Below are positions 24,118 to 35,765 of a DNA stretch of 64,000 nt, piece by piece. The DNA lies in the NCBI GenBank assembly GCA_039000515.1, contig JBCFYV010011164.1, positions 44,571,159-44,635,158 of the forward strand, written 5' to 3'. The position numbers and the translations under genes were made by a program. This DNA is from Timema cristinae. Taxonomy: Eukaryota; Arthropoda; Insecta; Phasmatodea; Timematidae. Below the pieces are notes generated by a model. The model worked only from the letters and a program-made list of their open reading frames with translations, was not told the DNA's origin and ran no database searches. How positions within the stretch are numbered: the stretch's first letter is position 1; every line of letters starts with the position of its first letter.

Positions 24118-24172
24118 AGGTTAGGTTAGGTTAGGCTAAATTAGGTTAGGTTGGATTAGGTTAGGTAGTTAG
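24118..24172 (+). repeat. Interstitial TTAGG-like tract
   Basis: GGTTAGGTTAGGTTAGGCTA followed by further TTAGG and TTAGGTTGGA variants, about ten pentamers. TTAGG is the ancestral arthropod telomere repeat. Degenerate, so an old interstitial site or part of a repeat, not a chromosome end. Confidence 0.8.
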
Positions 24173-25139
24173 ATTGAATGGGATTACAGGTCGTTCTACA
24201 ATTCATGTGGACCGGCTGACAGGTATACGCTACTCCGCAATTCGAGTGTGTCCATGGTAACTGGCACCTAGCGAAAGAAACCATATCCACTCTCATGTAT
24301 CCATTCGCCAAGTAATATGTTGAGTTGTTGTCACTTTTGGCAATACAAACTTTCACAACAAACTTTTTTTCAATTTTTATTCCCCTTTTAACTGTTTTTA
24401 CATGATTGAAACTGTTTTGATTTTTCTTGTTTTTTGTGGAAGTGGCATCTGTGATTCATTTAAAAATGCTTTACAAATGAGAGTGTCTAAAAGGCTGCAT
24501 TCACTTCATAAATAATATGATGAACAAGAAAATCGAAGGTAGTTTATGACGTCATACGAATGGTGTTCGGTTGCGTGTATTCTCATCTGTTTACGAAATA
24601 AGAACGTTTTATTTTGAAACTAATATTTTTATGGTTCTTTTTCTAAATTATCAAAATGTATTCATTCATTTTGGTGGCCCGTTATAAGAGTGTGTATAAT
24701 AATACTTTTTAGTTTATTATTTCAATGCCACAACTGCGAGATAATATTATAATAATTTCATTATTTGTTTTGTTCTTTCAATAGTTACGTAAAAAGCAGC
24801 GTGGCCAGTTGCCTTTGGTACAAAGGAGGAAATGACTCACAAAATGTAGGACATTAAATGAAAATGTAGGACGTTATCATATAAAAATTTAAAATGTACT
24901 TGTACAAATTCACTTTGTGTCTTTTATTGATAACACATATTACACATTTTATTGTACATTAAGTCATATTTTTCTAATGAACCTATATTTTTTAAAATTC
25001 CTTGTTGGCTAACAATATAATAACAAAACTTTTAACAAGTCAAATGCTTAAAGTTATAGGTAGGCCTATCTAACCAACAACAAGCCCTTTACTGAATCTA
25101 CATTAAAACGATTTATCTCATTTGTTCATTTGTGCAGAT
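24173..25139. other. No gene seen
   Basis: Unique-looking AT-rich sequence. No conserved frame recognised. Confidence 0.4.
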
Positions 25140-25940
25140 ATTAAGTAAAATAAATATTAAGGTGTACCGCACATACTTTCTCTCTATTTAATCTTTGCGT
25201 TTACTAAAAACTAGTAAGATTTGTAAAACGATATAATAAACATTGTTGCAGAAGCAGTCCACCAAATGGCCTAAACGAAATAATATACTCTGCTACATAA
25301 CAACGAAAAAGAAGAATATCTCTGTCTACAAAAAGAACATATCAATCCATTTCGTATTTCAAAATAGTCCATAAACATTATTTATGTTTGATTAAGCTCA
25401 GAAGCTATCTGTTTTATAAAAATACATTTCAAATTAAAATGTTTTTATTTTTAATAGTATCCCAACTTTACAATGGTGAGTTATCCTATCTCAAATAGTT
25501 GCGGAGATAAGAGCAAAATTGGAAATTTCTGCATTTCTAGTGTGCCCTTAAAGTCATTTTCATGGGAAAACAGTAATTTACAATTTGTTAGTGATGTTAA
25601 AGGATGGTTTGATACAGAAATTAATAAAAATCATTAGATTGGATTTGGGGAAAATCGATTTTGTCCCCTCGTTTTGCACTTCAGTAAACTACCCTTAATT
25701 TTAGGGTTATATATTTAATTCCAAAAACTCCTTAGGAGATCCTTATGAAAAGCCTATATAGCCAGTTTTAGCCCAATCAGTAAAATGGTTGCGGCTCTAG
25801 TCAAAGAAACAGACAGACAGACGGCATCGCAAAAAACACCTTTTCAGGTTCAAGGGGTCATGAAACGTTAACATTTATCGAAATCTAGAATTATATTTGT
25901 TTTGTTTGACGATCACAATACTTCTCTCTTCGAAGGGAAT
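25140..25940 (+). repeat. Dispersed repeat 'Q', copy 2, longest uninterrupted
   Basis: Starts near GTACCGCACATACTTTCTCT and ends near TTTGACGATCACAATACTTC. Matches 14,111-15,295 and, inverted, 29,470-31,165. Contains ACAGACAGACAGACGG. No open frame. Confidence 0.8.
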
Positions 25941-25984
25941 TATGTCCTGGCAATTTAAAACAAATTATTCTCCCATTTTCACTT

Positions 25985-26145
25985 AAATCTAGAACAGACA
26001 CAACAACTAATCCCCAGCCGTTGGCTTATCACTGTGAAAGGGAAAACCCAAATTTCACTAATGATAACCTTTTTGGTCACCTCGGGAATCGAACCGGTGA
26101 TTCTTAGCTAAGTAAGCAGACACACTACCGAATAATATAGGGTGT
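25985..26145 (-). repeat. SINE-E copy
   Basis: Minus strand: tRNA-like part (GGGAATCGAACCGGTGATTC, CTAAGTAAGCAGACACACTA) and body (CCCAGCCGTTGGCTTATCAC). Same family as 29,988-30,155. Confidence 0.75.
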
Positions 26146-27010
26146 CAGATGATTGATAATATAATATTAGTGAGAAAATAAAATTATTTTCATATTAACT
26201 TAGTGACTTTTCACTCAATTTTTCAATAAAATTCTTCTGCTAATCGTCAGTCATCACCACCCGGTGGAGGAATGGACTATACATTATATTAAGGTAAGGT
26301 TGAAGGTAACGTGAGCTAGGACCATTGTTTTTACAGTTTATATTGTAATTATACTGTTTTAGGCCCCTCTAATTTATTCAAAAAGTCATGGATAAAGTAT
26401 AGTTTACTTTAAAGAACTGTATGTAAATTTTATTTTTAATACTTCATCCAAAGATGATCAGGCTTTTTCAGAAGTAAATTCAATGTAATATGTTTTAAAT
26501 CTTTCTTATTTAAAAACTTCCTTCATTCTATTTGAAAATCTGGTGATGAGCTGGCTGCCTTTTACCCAATAGGAAGATAGCCTTCGCAACATCAGGTTGA
26601 TATGAGTTCTACTATTAGTTAGTTTTTACTCTGAAGACAAGGGGTCCAAGAAGCAAGGGGCTCTATCTCAATCTATAGCAAGCTCTAGATCTATCTCGGG
26701 CTCTCCGCGTCAATTCGTTAAACGAATAAGAACTGTATCACTTTAATGTTAAATTTATAATATTGAAAGTGTAATAACTAAATTAATCCTGTACAAACAT
26801 TAAATTTTACTAATCTCAACAGAAATAACAAATAAGTAATCCTACAGTGAGCTAAGCATATAATCGGATCATCACATAGCCGTGTGATAGAAAGTGCGCA
26901 GTAAGACAACAGGTATCCCAAACTTGGGACTTATGAACGTAAGAACATTATCATCATAATTGCTGCCCAATCATGGGATGTGCATGGGTCATAATAATAA
27001 TAATCATCAT
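26146..27010. other. No gene seen
   Basis: AT-rich sequence; no recognisable content. Confidence 0.4.
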
Positions 27011-27014
27011 CACC

Positions 27015-27370
27015 GTAAAAAACTGGTATTACCATAATATAACAAAAATATTGTGTGCCTAAAAAAATATTTCTTCTGTGAATACGTTTGGTTTAAATTT
27101 CTAAACATAATAAGCTTAACAGTTCTTGAATCTTTGTCAAGTGCACAGTAGAATTTAAACAGGACTTTTCTCATTATCTAAATGTGTATTTTCAAATGAC
27201 ACTTTGCCCAAGACAATATTCAATTAACTGTGTAAATTAATATATGAACATAATGAAACTAAACATATCTGACGGAGAAATGTTTTATTTATAAAAACAA
27301 ACAAATATTCTTGTTTTACAAATTGCCAAAACACTGGGCCTAGTTAGCGTTCCCTTTCACACCAACTAAA
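27015..27370. mobile_element. Old TTAA-type foldback MITE, copy 3
   Basis: Keeps diverged arms (AACAGTTCTTGAATCTTTGT, AAACTAAACATATCTGACGG, TAGCGTTCCCTTTCACACC) in the order of the intact copy at 18,833. Borders approximate. Confidence 0.6.
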
Positions 27371-27489
27371 CAATTCTATTAATATATTATTATTACGTTG
27401 CTTTCTAGAATATAGCACGGAGTAACTCAACAAAACTGTATATTACATGTAATTACGGCATTAAGAACTCGAAAGTTTGTCACACATAC

Positions 27490-27728
27490 CAGCTTCGGTG
27501 GCCAAGTGGTCTAACGCGCTACTCTTGTAGTAGGCTAGACTGTTGATGACTGGGAAATTGAGGTTTGAGTATAAGTCGGGTGTAATCAGGGTGTTTTTTT
27601 TACAAAATTGCTATCCACTCTACCTCCACGCAAATGTAGGTACACCTCCTTAAATATAACCTTACTGATTCCTATAACTATTAGAGTAGTTAGTACATAA
27701 GCGTATAACCATAACGGATAGAAAAAAA
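27490..27728 (+). repeat. SINE-B-related copy
   Basis: Head GCTTCGGTGGCCAAGTGGTC, then GGGTGTAATCAGGGTG, CTACCTCCACGCAAATGTAG and GCGTATAACCATAACGGATA; ends in A run and abuts a LINE end. Confidence 0.82.
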
Positions 27729-27960
27729 AATGCCACCTATTTCTATGTTTAGCTACTTCTATCCAGTCCACCCCATTACAGCCGATCTCCTTTAGATTGG
27801 TTTTAATGCTATCCTCCCATCTGCATCTAAGTCCTCCCAATGGCATCTTCCCATTGGGTTTTCCAGTCAATACCCTGAACAAGGTTCTAGATTCTTTATT
27901 CACGCTTTAAATCTTACCCACCATAACCTGCGAGATTAAAAATATATGGTAATGAGTACA
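27729..27960 (-). pseudogene. LINE 3' fragment without array expansion
   Basis: Minus-strand translation gives LFRVLTGKPNGKMPLGGL, CRWEDSIKTNLKEIGCNGVD and WIEVAKHRNRW, the C-terminus of the same LINE type as at 3,219-6,065. Here the CNGVDWIEVAKHR block is present once, so this shows the unexpanded ancestral arrangement. Truncated upstream. Confidence 0.85.
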
Positions 27961-29465
27961 GGGGTATGTATATCATCATTATGTAGCCTAGCCTCCTCTC
28001 CATTACCTTTGGTAGTGTTAAAATAATACATTCTTATATGTTCCGGCCACGTAACGTGCAATTTTTAAATCCCTTTCATTTCTCATTCTGCCTCCACGAT
28101 TGCACTCAACTCAACCTTCACGTCTTTCCACACATGCTCGTTGCAGGTTTACATACAGCAGTCTAGAACACTCGTCTGAGTGTAGTACTACGTCACATAT
28201 ATGCAGGTAGCCCACGCACTGCGCAGACTTCCCTCTCCTCCAACCACAGGTCACTTTCAAGACCGGCACCACTGCAACCCAATGAGGATGGCGATAAAGA
28301 GCATGCCATGCCGATCAACTGTGACAGTCGGCTCGAAATAGTAAATTTACACCAACACTATTGCACGTGGATCATTTATAATTACACATTAATGGAGATA
28401 AATAGTTAATAGAAGTTCCTAATACAGAACATTGATGAAATATTAAATTACATTTGGATAAAAACTGCATTGATAAGGACGTTTTAGACCATGTTAGAAT
28501 GGCTTTACAGTTAAGCATTGTGCATACATCTTCATTCTGTCCTAATATAGACATACTGTGGTTATTAACAAGAAACTTTGTCGCTTTGTCCCCCTCGTCA
28601 CCGCTGAAAATTTTGAGTAACCGTTCGAATACGAATGCAATGCACACATTTTTGTCTCTTTAACTCCCATACCTCACGCGAACCGGGAGCTGAGTTGGGC
28701 CTGCTATGATGCATGCTCTTAAGTAGCTTAGCTGATCTTGATCAAAACCTCGAGAATCAATATTATTATCCTTGACACTAAGAACTCTGTACCATAACTT
28801 TGCCACCCACATCTGAAGAATTTTGGCAGGATTTTTTGTTGAAGCACTACTGAAGTTACGATCTGGCGAAATTTTACAGACGTGTCATAGTCTAATATAC
28901 CTTAACATATGATAATACACCTTGTATGTCACGATCAAACTTCCCATCTGGTTATATATTAAATACAGACGGGGCACGGTATAACTTCTCATAAGACTAT
29001 CCACTTTTCATGTCACGCTCTAAGTTTAAATCTAATATCACATCCGATAGTCAATTTTCTTGGCACGATCTAAGCCCCTATCTGTAAGGTTTTCACAGAT
29101 GCTTTAAATCACACGCGGAAGGATATTTTAGACGCAGCTCAAGCTAACATGACATCTGTCAATCTTTTAAGACGCTGTTAAGTTTAACATTTCAGCTGGC
29201 AGGATTTTAGAACGTAGTATGGTTTAACCTCACGTTGATGGTATTTTAAAACATAACATGTTTAACTTTGCATTGACAGGATTTTGCCACGTTGTTCGAT
29301 CTAGCCTTGAACTTGACAAGATGTTACAACGAATTTTAATCTAACCTCGCACCTGACAGGAATTCATCCCTAACAATATTTTACTATGTCGTTCGATATA
29401 AGCTTACACTTGACAGGATTTTAATGGTTTAACACGTTTTTATTACGTTCTCTTGACTCCTCAGA
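27961..29465. other. No gene identified
   Basis: 28,370-28,660 has overlapping frames on both strands, none recognised. 28,860-29,450 has loosely repeated phrases (CTTGACAGGATTTTA, ATTTTAAAACATAACATG) at about 60-bp intervals, a very old tandem repeat at most. Confidence 0.4.
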
Positions 29466-29582
29466 AATAAGTACATATTATGATCATAAATATATATATT
29501 ATTCTCGAGATTTTAATAAATGTCGACGTTTCATTTCCCCCTAAAACAAAAAAAGTTGTTTTCTCGATTCTGTTTGTCTGTA

Positions 29583-29852
29583 ACCCGCCTCGGTGGCGTA
29601 GTTGGCTAACGCGCTTGTCGTGTTGAGCTCGACTGCTGAGGACGGGGAGATCGAGGTTCGAATCTAGGTCGGGTGAACTGGGGGGGGGTTCCCTAAATGG
29701 TTTTCCACTCTCCCTCAACGCAAATGCGGGTTCACTTCCTCTAATTAAAAACCTTCCCAATTCCTAATCCATTAGCGTAATTAGTACTTAAAGCGTATAA
29801 CCCGAACGGGTAGTAAGACGCGGTGCTAAATATTAAATTAAATTAAATATTA
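29583..29852 (+). repeat. SINE-B copy with target-site duplication
   Basis: Near-consensus. TGTTTGTCTGTA at 29,571-29,582 repeats at 29,853-29,864. Confidence 0.94.
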
Positions 29853-29987
29853 TGTTTGTCTGTATCTTGGACTGGAGCCAAACAATTTTACCGATCGAAA
29901 TAAAACTTGGTAGCAAGGATTTTAATAAGATTACCCCAAGGTTTTTTAAAAAAAAATTAGATATCCAAATTTAAACTTATCCAACAA

Positions 29988-30155
29988 CTCATCTCAGTCG
30001 GTAGCGTGTCTATCTACTTACTTAAGGGTCCCAGGCTCGATTCCCGGCATGGCCTAAAAATTTGTCATTGATGAAATGTTGGTTTACCCTTTCACAATGA
30101 TGAATTAACAACTGGGGACTGGATGTTGTGTCTGTCCTAGTCTTAAGTTTGATTA
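29988..30155 (+). repeat. SINE-E copy
   Basis: tRNA-like head CTCATCTCAGTCGGTAGCGT with B box CAGGCTCGATTCCCGGC, then ATGATGAATTAACAACTGGG. Inverted relative at 25,985. Confidence 0.75.
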
Positions 30156-30304
30156 TAAGCGATAAGAATCTACGACAGGCCTAGCCAGCCGCTAGTGGAG
30201 AATATATATCTTGGCTAAAAAACTGACCTAGGCCAAAGACTGGAAACATTAATGGATATACAACATATCCAAACCTAGACTTAAGGTTAGTTTAATTAAG
30301 GTAA

Positions 30305-30568
30305 GGTGACCTGATGGTCTAGGGTAAGGTGTCGGACTTCTGTGTTCGGATACGGGGTTCAATCCTCGGTCCCGGCACAAATTTATCCGATTACCAAACC
30401 CTTCCTTCACCTCTGACAAGACATCTTGTGAATGTGGGGAATGCCAGGCCTCCACCGTGGTTCGGATCCCACGTTAAACTGTAGGTCCTCCATTTCATCT
30501 CACAATCACCCTACCATTACACATTAGCGTAAGTGCGTATAACCCGAACGGGTAGTAAGACGCGGTGC

Positions 30569-30639
<71 letters not shown>
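30305..30639 (+). repeat. Full-length SINE-A with about 70-bp (TAA)n tail
   Basis: Head to tail as consensus (one base missing in the A box, CTAGGGTAAGG), then over 20 perfect TAA repeats, the longest tail in the window, suggesting recent insertion. Confidence 0.93.
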
Positions 30640-30641
<2 letters not shown>

Positions 30642-31199
30642 GAAGGGAAAAAAATGATATGATAGAATATCTCAAAATCCATTCTAAAATTCTCTAATGG
30701 TTTTGATTATTTTTTTTAATCTAGGCATTGTTTAACATTACAAACAAAATATCAACCCTTGTTCTACCACCAAAATGACTAAGGGTATTTTAGAGAAGAA
30801 GAAATTTGCAATTTTGAATATATCTCTGCAATGATTTGAAATATTAAATAACCTTTCATTGTAAAGTTGTATTACTTTTAAAAATTAAAATATTTTAGTT
30901 AGGAATATTATTTATAAAACCAATAGTTTCTGACCTATAAGCTAACATTAAATTTTATGCACCACTTTGAAATATGAAATTGATTGCTCTGTGGTGGACA
31001 GAGATATTCCACTTTTCTCAATGTTTATGTATCAGGGTATATTATTTAATTTGTACTCCTTTATGGAGTGTAAATGCATTTTATTTCGTCTCACACATCT
31101 TTTGAGATTTTGATAAATGTCTCTATTTTAAGATAAATGAGAGAGAAAGTATGTGCGGTGCATTGTACCATTTATTTATTTGTGCATTTAACGTAAACA

Positions 31200-31400
31200 T
31201 AAATAGCTTAATACAAAGGGTGAGGGAAATAAGGGGTTTAGAGGAAATGTGCCCGTATTAGCGCGGAGGCAGGGTGGGGAAAAAGCAGTGAGGAGTCAAA
31301 TGGGGAAAACAAGACTAATTATACCTGACTGGGATTCGCACCCTGACCTATCAATCATGGTCAGCCAGAAGTAATTGCGAATCTTGTCGGCCACCACTTA
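31200..31400 (-). repeat. Old SINE-B-related copy
   Basis: AAGGGTGAGGGAAATAAGGG, GTGCCCGTATTAGCGCGGAG and CTGACTGGGATTCGCACCC in SINE order on the minus strand. Confidence 0.6.
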
Positions 31401-31511
31401 GGGTGATAGTCCATTATGATTCTCATAGGAAGCCCGTTGTTTGAAAACTGGAAATTCATGTTGCCACAATGGTGAGGATATAAAGATTACAATTGAATTT
31501 AAATAACCCCA

Positions 31512-32090
31512 TTTAATTAATTTATTTGAGGTATTTAACGAACGCTTTCTAAGCCAACTGATCAGTACACGATAGGTTCTATGAGCGAGCTCGAAAGAGC
31601 CACCAATTTGGCCGGTGGCAGTATTTTCCCATACCTTCTAGGGTTATTTTACAAACCATAATTGACGTGGGACCAACGGCTTTACTTCCCCTCCGTAGTT
31701 GGCTAACGCGCTTGTCGTGTTGAGCTCGACTGCTGAGGACGGGGAGATCAAGGTTCGAATCTAGGTCGGGTGAACTGGGGGTGGTTTTTCTTAAATGGTT
31801 TTCCACTCTCCCTCCACGCAAATGCGGGTTCACTTCCTATAATTCAACCTTCCCAATACCTAATCCATTAGCGTAATTAGTACTTAAAGCGTATAACCCG
31901 AACGGGTAGTAAGACGCGGTGCTAATTATTATTATTATTATTATTATTTACTTCCCCTCCGAGGGAAGTTGTGCTACAGATTTTTTATCACTCAAGAAAA
32001 ATCCATCGACCCCCGCTGGGTTTGAATCCACGAACGTCAGGTCTTGAGACGGGCACTTCATCCCAAGACCACCAAGGTCGACCATTTATA
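31512..32090 (-). repeat. SINE-C copy split by SINE-B
   Basis: 31,512-31,680 holds the body (CTTTCTAAGCCAACTGATCA, GAGCGAGCTCGAAAG, GACGTGGGACCAACGGCTTT); 31,962-32,090 the tRNA-like head (GGGTTTGAATCCACGAACGT, CCCAAGACCACCAAGG). Confidence 0.85.
31696..31946 (+). repeat. SINE-B copy nested in SINE-C, 15-bp target duplication
   Basis: Begins inside the A box (TAGTTGGCTAACGCGC), so about 15 bases of head are missing. TTTACTTCCCCTCCG at 31,681-31,695 repeats at 31,947-31,961. Confidence 0.95.
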
Positions 32091-32299
32091 TAATGGTTTA
32101 AAGAAAAATTATACAGTAATCCATTAGGAAGTATTATTGGAATCATTTTATAAATTTTAAATCAACCTTATAGTTAATAAATCAGATGAGACATATTTAT
32201 TTTATGCCAGGTTTTAGTGACTTTCAATCTATGCTGGTTGAAAGTGGAATTCCTAGCAAAATCACAGTTTAGTTTGAATCTACTTCTTCTAGATGCCAC

Positions 32300-32565
32300 C
32301 TGCCTCGGTGGCGTAGTTAGCTAACGTGCTAGTTTCGTGTTGAGCTAGACAGCTGAGGACGGGGAGATCGAGGTTCAAATCTCACTCAAGTGAACTGGGG
32401 GTGATTTTTCCTAAACTGTTTTCCTCTCTTTCTCCGCGAAAATGTGGATTCACTTCCTCTATATTCAACCTTCACAATTCCTAACACATTAGAGTAACTA
32501 GTACATAAGCGTTTAACCCGAATGGGTGCTAAGTATTTTATTATTATTATTATTATTATTATTTT
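32300..32565 (+). repeat. SINE-B copy
   Basis: TGCCTCGGTGGCGTAGTTAG to GTTTAACCCGAATGGGTG, then (TTA)n; moderately diverged. Confidence 0.9.
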
Positions 32566-32940
32566 AGGTGCCGATAGTTCTGGCCGTATTCATTCGCCCC
32601 TTGATGTTATGAGAAGTAGTTTGTCAGGGGGTAGGACTTTGTACGAACTGTATAAATGAATAAAACAAATCCGCGGCCCACAAGTTGATGATAGTTCTCA
32701 TGAATTGACACGTGGTAGATTTAATTACAGCCTGTCATTCTTTATTCCAGGTGCGGTAGTTGAGTTGTTCCACCAGGCTAACCAACTGTGGCAGCTATTT
32801 AATATAGAATGACTCATTTGTCCATATTTTTTTTCATATATTAAGATTTTTAGAGGATCTATTATATCTTGGAGCTACTTTTCTCCTCAAACGGGCCACC
32901 TCGGTAAGTGAGAAATTGCCGCGCAAACATTCAGCTGTAA
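32566..32940. other. No gene seen
   Basis: No recognised repeat or frame. Confidence 0.35.
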
Positions 32941-32944
32941 ATAA

Positions 32945-33152
32945 AGGCCAGTTTCATAGATTGAGTACAGCCCAACTTGCAATATGCGGTGCTTTAATGA
33001 ATGCAGAACGTCATCTTCCTAAGCTCGGATGGAATGAGCTAGTTTCACGTATGAAACTGATCCATTCCATTTGAGTTTAGGTATAAAAAAATGACGTTCT
33101 GCATTTATCGTAGCGTCGCACTTAAGGCGTACTCAATCTATGAAACTGGCCC
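32945..33152. mobile_element. PIF/Harbinger-type foldback MITE, 208 bp
   Basis: Ends AGGCCAGTTTCATAGATTGA and, inverted, GGGCCAGTTTCATAGATTGA; arms pair nearly to the centre (ATGACGTTCTGCATT on both). Flanked by TAA at 32,942-32,944 and 33,153-33,155, the three-base duplication typical of PIF/Harbinger. Confidence 0.88.
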
Positions 33153-33155
33153 TAA

Positions 33156-33730
33156 CACATCATTTACCTCTAAGAAGCGTTATTTAAAATACGGTTTACG
33201 TAAAAATAGAGTCTAAATAATACAACAGGGCTCTTTTTCCTTAACAAATCTGTAGTTTGAGTTTTATTCATAGATACAAATGTGTGAAAATGTATCGTTA
33301 GCTCCTTTTCAACGACTTAAGTATATTTGCGATACTATGAGACTAGGATTGATCAATAAGAGCTCTAGATTTATCCTTCCTTTGAAAATTAAAGTAATTT
33401 TTTTAAGGGCTCAAGCAGAAAATTTCAAAATATTTGAGAGCTAGGATAGTTTTCTCCTCTTTACCTGGCGATAACAATTTTCGTAATTTTCTTTGCCCTG
33501 TTTCTTTTAATTGACACGACAAAGAGTGGTTTTAGGTGAAGGTTGAAAGGGAGTACAAGCTTAAAGCCTATAGAGAAGTAGTTCCAGAAAACGACAAGGC
33601 CCATTGTATTTTAAGCTGTGTGCCCTGACAGCGATTGATACTTTCTCGTTGACTGAAGCGACCGCCTTAATAGGAACACTTGTACCACATTCGTAAAAGG
33701 TTAGATTGTCTCAAAGAGTGATTCTAATGT
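33156..33730. other. No gene seen
   Basis: Unique-looking sequence; no frame above background. Confidence 0.4.
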
Positions 33731-33740
33731 TTTCTTTTAT

Positions 33741-33951
33741 ATTATTATTAGAACCACGTCTTACTACCCATCCGGGTTATACGCACTTACGCTAATGTGT
33801 AATGGTAGGGTGATTGTGAGATGAAATGAAGGACCTACAGTTTAACGTGGAATCCGAACCACGGTGGCGGCCTGGCATTCCCCACATTCACAAGATGTCT
33901 TGTCAGAGGTGAAGGAAGGGTTTGGTAATCAGATAAATCTGTGCCGGGACT
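33741..33951 (-). repeat. SINE-A copy, head truncated, with target duplication
   Basis: Stops at GTGCCGGGA, before the tRNA-like head. TTTCTTTTAT at 33,731-33,740 repeats at 33,952-33,961. Confidence 0.9.
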
Positions 33952-34129
33952 TTTCTTTTATAAATGCAGCACATAAAATTCAGGTCAGATTCGGATGATT
34001 CTATTAGCTCTCCCTCTATATTTATTCATCTATTCATCCTAGTCTTAAAATGTAGCCTCTACATTCAGCACATCTTCGTTGCTTTATATTATAGTTGTAC
34101 GTCATATGTTTTGAGATTTTACTAACATT

Positions 34130-34330
34130 ATTACCCGAATCGATGGGCACGTGGAATAAACGTCAAGCTTACCTAGTCCAATTTTCATCTAACGGGGAGT
34201 CTGGGGTTCAAATCCCAGTTGAATTTACTGAGAGAGTTATATTTTCTAAGGGTTCCCCACTCTCACTCCACGCAAATGTGGGTATATTTTTTCCATATTC
34301 TACTAAACTCATCCATACCTCTCCAGAGTA
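34130..34330 (+). repeat. Old SINE-B-related copy
   Basis: AATAAACGTCAAGCTTACCT, GGGGTTCAAATCCCAG and CACTCCACGCAAATGTGGGT in order. Close in its head to the copy at 58,400. Confidence 0.7.
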
Positions 34331-34382
34331 GTCAAATACATAGCCTACAGTTTGAACGAGATGTAAGTAGCAGTGCAATTAA

Positions 34383-34504
34383 AGTCTGTTCAGCGTAGGA
34401 ATTGTTTTCTGAAAGGCCTTTCTATCTTCTAGAAATATATTATATAGTAGGATATTGATAGGAAAAAAGACCTTTCAGAGAGTAATTCCTACCGTGAATG
34501 GAGT
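34383..34504. mobile_element. Small TTAA-flanked foldback MITE, 122 bp
   Basis: Arms GCGTAGGAATTGTTTTCTGA and AGAGAGTAATTCCTACCGTG pair inversely. TTAA at 34,379-34,382 and 34,505-34,508. Different sequence from the 364-bp family. Confidence 0.72.
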
Positions 34505-34835
34505 TTAATTGTTTGTTGTTATTGTTGTTGTGATTTTAGGGAATCTGAAAGGGAGTAAATGATCACTTTATTTCCTCCACCACGTCTCACCATCAGTTTG
34601 GTCTGCATTCATTTATATTAAGATGGAAGAAAGCAACGTATACAATAAAATACAGGAAGTTTCACTCGCTCTCGACCCCTGAGTGCTTCTCATACGCCAA
34701 TTATGCCAATTAGTTTGAAAGTTATAAGGAAATCTCAAAGGCTGAGAGTGAGCGAAACACCCTGTATATATGAAAGGTGAAGCTGGGGGATGAATGATTG
34801 TAATTATGGAAATCAGCCATAGCTGAGTCATATAC

Positions 34836-35132
34836 GAATACATTGAAAAATTACACTGGAACTGAACTCAGGATATTTAGCTTAGCACGCCATTGCTTAC
34901 CATTGAGCTATCCAGGATTCTTCCCGTGCTCAGGGTCATTCTTCATTCATAGCTTAAGGCAAAGTCTGTGGGGGACGTGTGGAAATAATCAGTTACTAAT
35001 AACTATTATTGATATCACAGCCACCAGCAGTGTAATGCAATTCATGGATTGATCTGTGATAGAGCATTGGTACACTAAGTCAAAGATACCGGCTTCAATT
35101 CCCGTGTCCACGTGTTATTTTTTAATGTATTC
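34836..35132. mobile_element. tRNA-like foldback element, copy 3
   Basis: Edges GAATACATTGAAAAATTACA and the inverse of TTATTTTTTAATGTATTC match. Left arm carries the inverse tRNA-like part (TTACCATTGAGCTATCC); right arm GTGATAGAGCATTGGTACAC and TTCAATTCCCGTGTCCA. Centre as in copy 2. Confidence 0.78.
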
Positions 35133-35139
35133 ACATTTA

Positions 35140-35330
35140 TGTTAATATGATAGGGATGAGGAAGGTAACATTTAAATTAAATGTTCTCTCTTTTTCATGG
35201 AGCGAGAGTGTGAAACAATTTAGAACGAATCGCCCTCAGTTCGCCTGGCCGGTATTCGAACCCCGACCTCCCTATATCTGTAAAACTGGACTGAGTGAGC
35301 TTGAAATTTCTACCTGATGCTCACCGGTGC
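35140..35330 (-). repeat. Old SINE-B-related copy
   Basis: GATAGGGATGAGGAAGGTAA, GTGTGAAACAATTTAGAACG and GGTATTCGAACCCCGACCTC on the minus-strand plan. Confidence 0.65.
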
Positions 35331-35344
35331 GGGTAGTACGCCCC

Positions 35345-35670
35345 TGATCGCAAGTGTACACACACGTGTTGTGTGTGTGTGGTTCATATGTGGTTAACCT
35401 CAGATATCTGATGAGGGCAGGGTGGAGAGGGGAATGAAGTAGGTGGCCTGCACTGGGTGACATCACTTCTATCTCTACAGGATACAACAAATGCAAGGAA
35501 GCTGAGCACGTACGACCTCCTCTTACGTAACGATCACTTATAAGGAATAACTCCAATGACATACTTCAATAAACATTTTATTAATAATAAAAAAGAGCTC
35601 AATCATTGTAAGCTCATTGTAGGCTAACTATTTCTAGACAGTCCAAGAATGACTCCATGTATGAATGAGA
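35345..35670. other. No gene seen
   Basis: Short GT microsatellite at 35,362-35,381; otherwise nothing recognised. Confidence 0.35.
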
Positions 35671-35679
35671 CTCTAAAGG

Positions 35680-35765
35680 CACCGATTCATAACTTGTGGG
35701 TTATGACTCCCCCGGGGGTCACAAATATGTTTCTGGGGGTTGCGTCAAACATTGACAAACGTGGG
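35680..35765. mobile_element. hAT-like terminal remnant
   Basis: CTTGTGGGTTATGACTCCCC, then GGGGGTCACAAATATG and CTGGGGGTTGCGTCAAACA resemble the GGGTCGCGACCCCC ends of many animal hAT elements. No partner end found nearby. Confidence 0.5.

Larger units (their letters stand above)
29470..31165 (-). repeat. Dispersed repeat 'Q', copy 3, inverted and twice interrupted
   Basis: Pieces 29,470-29,582, 29,853-29,985 and 30,650-31,165 follow the order of 25,140-25,940 on the minus strand (GAAACGTCGACATTTATTAA; ACCAAGTTTTATTTCGATCG; CCGCACATACTTTCTCTCTC). SINE-B interrupts the first junction; SINE-E and SINE-A fill the second. Confidence 0.75.
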
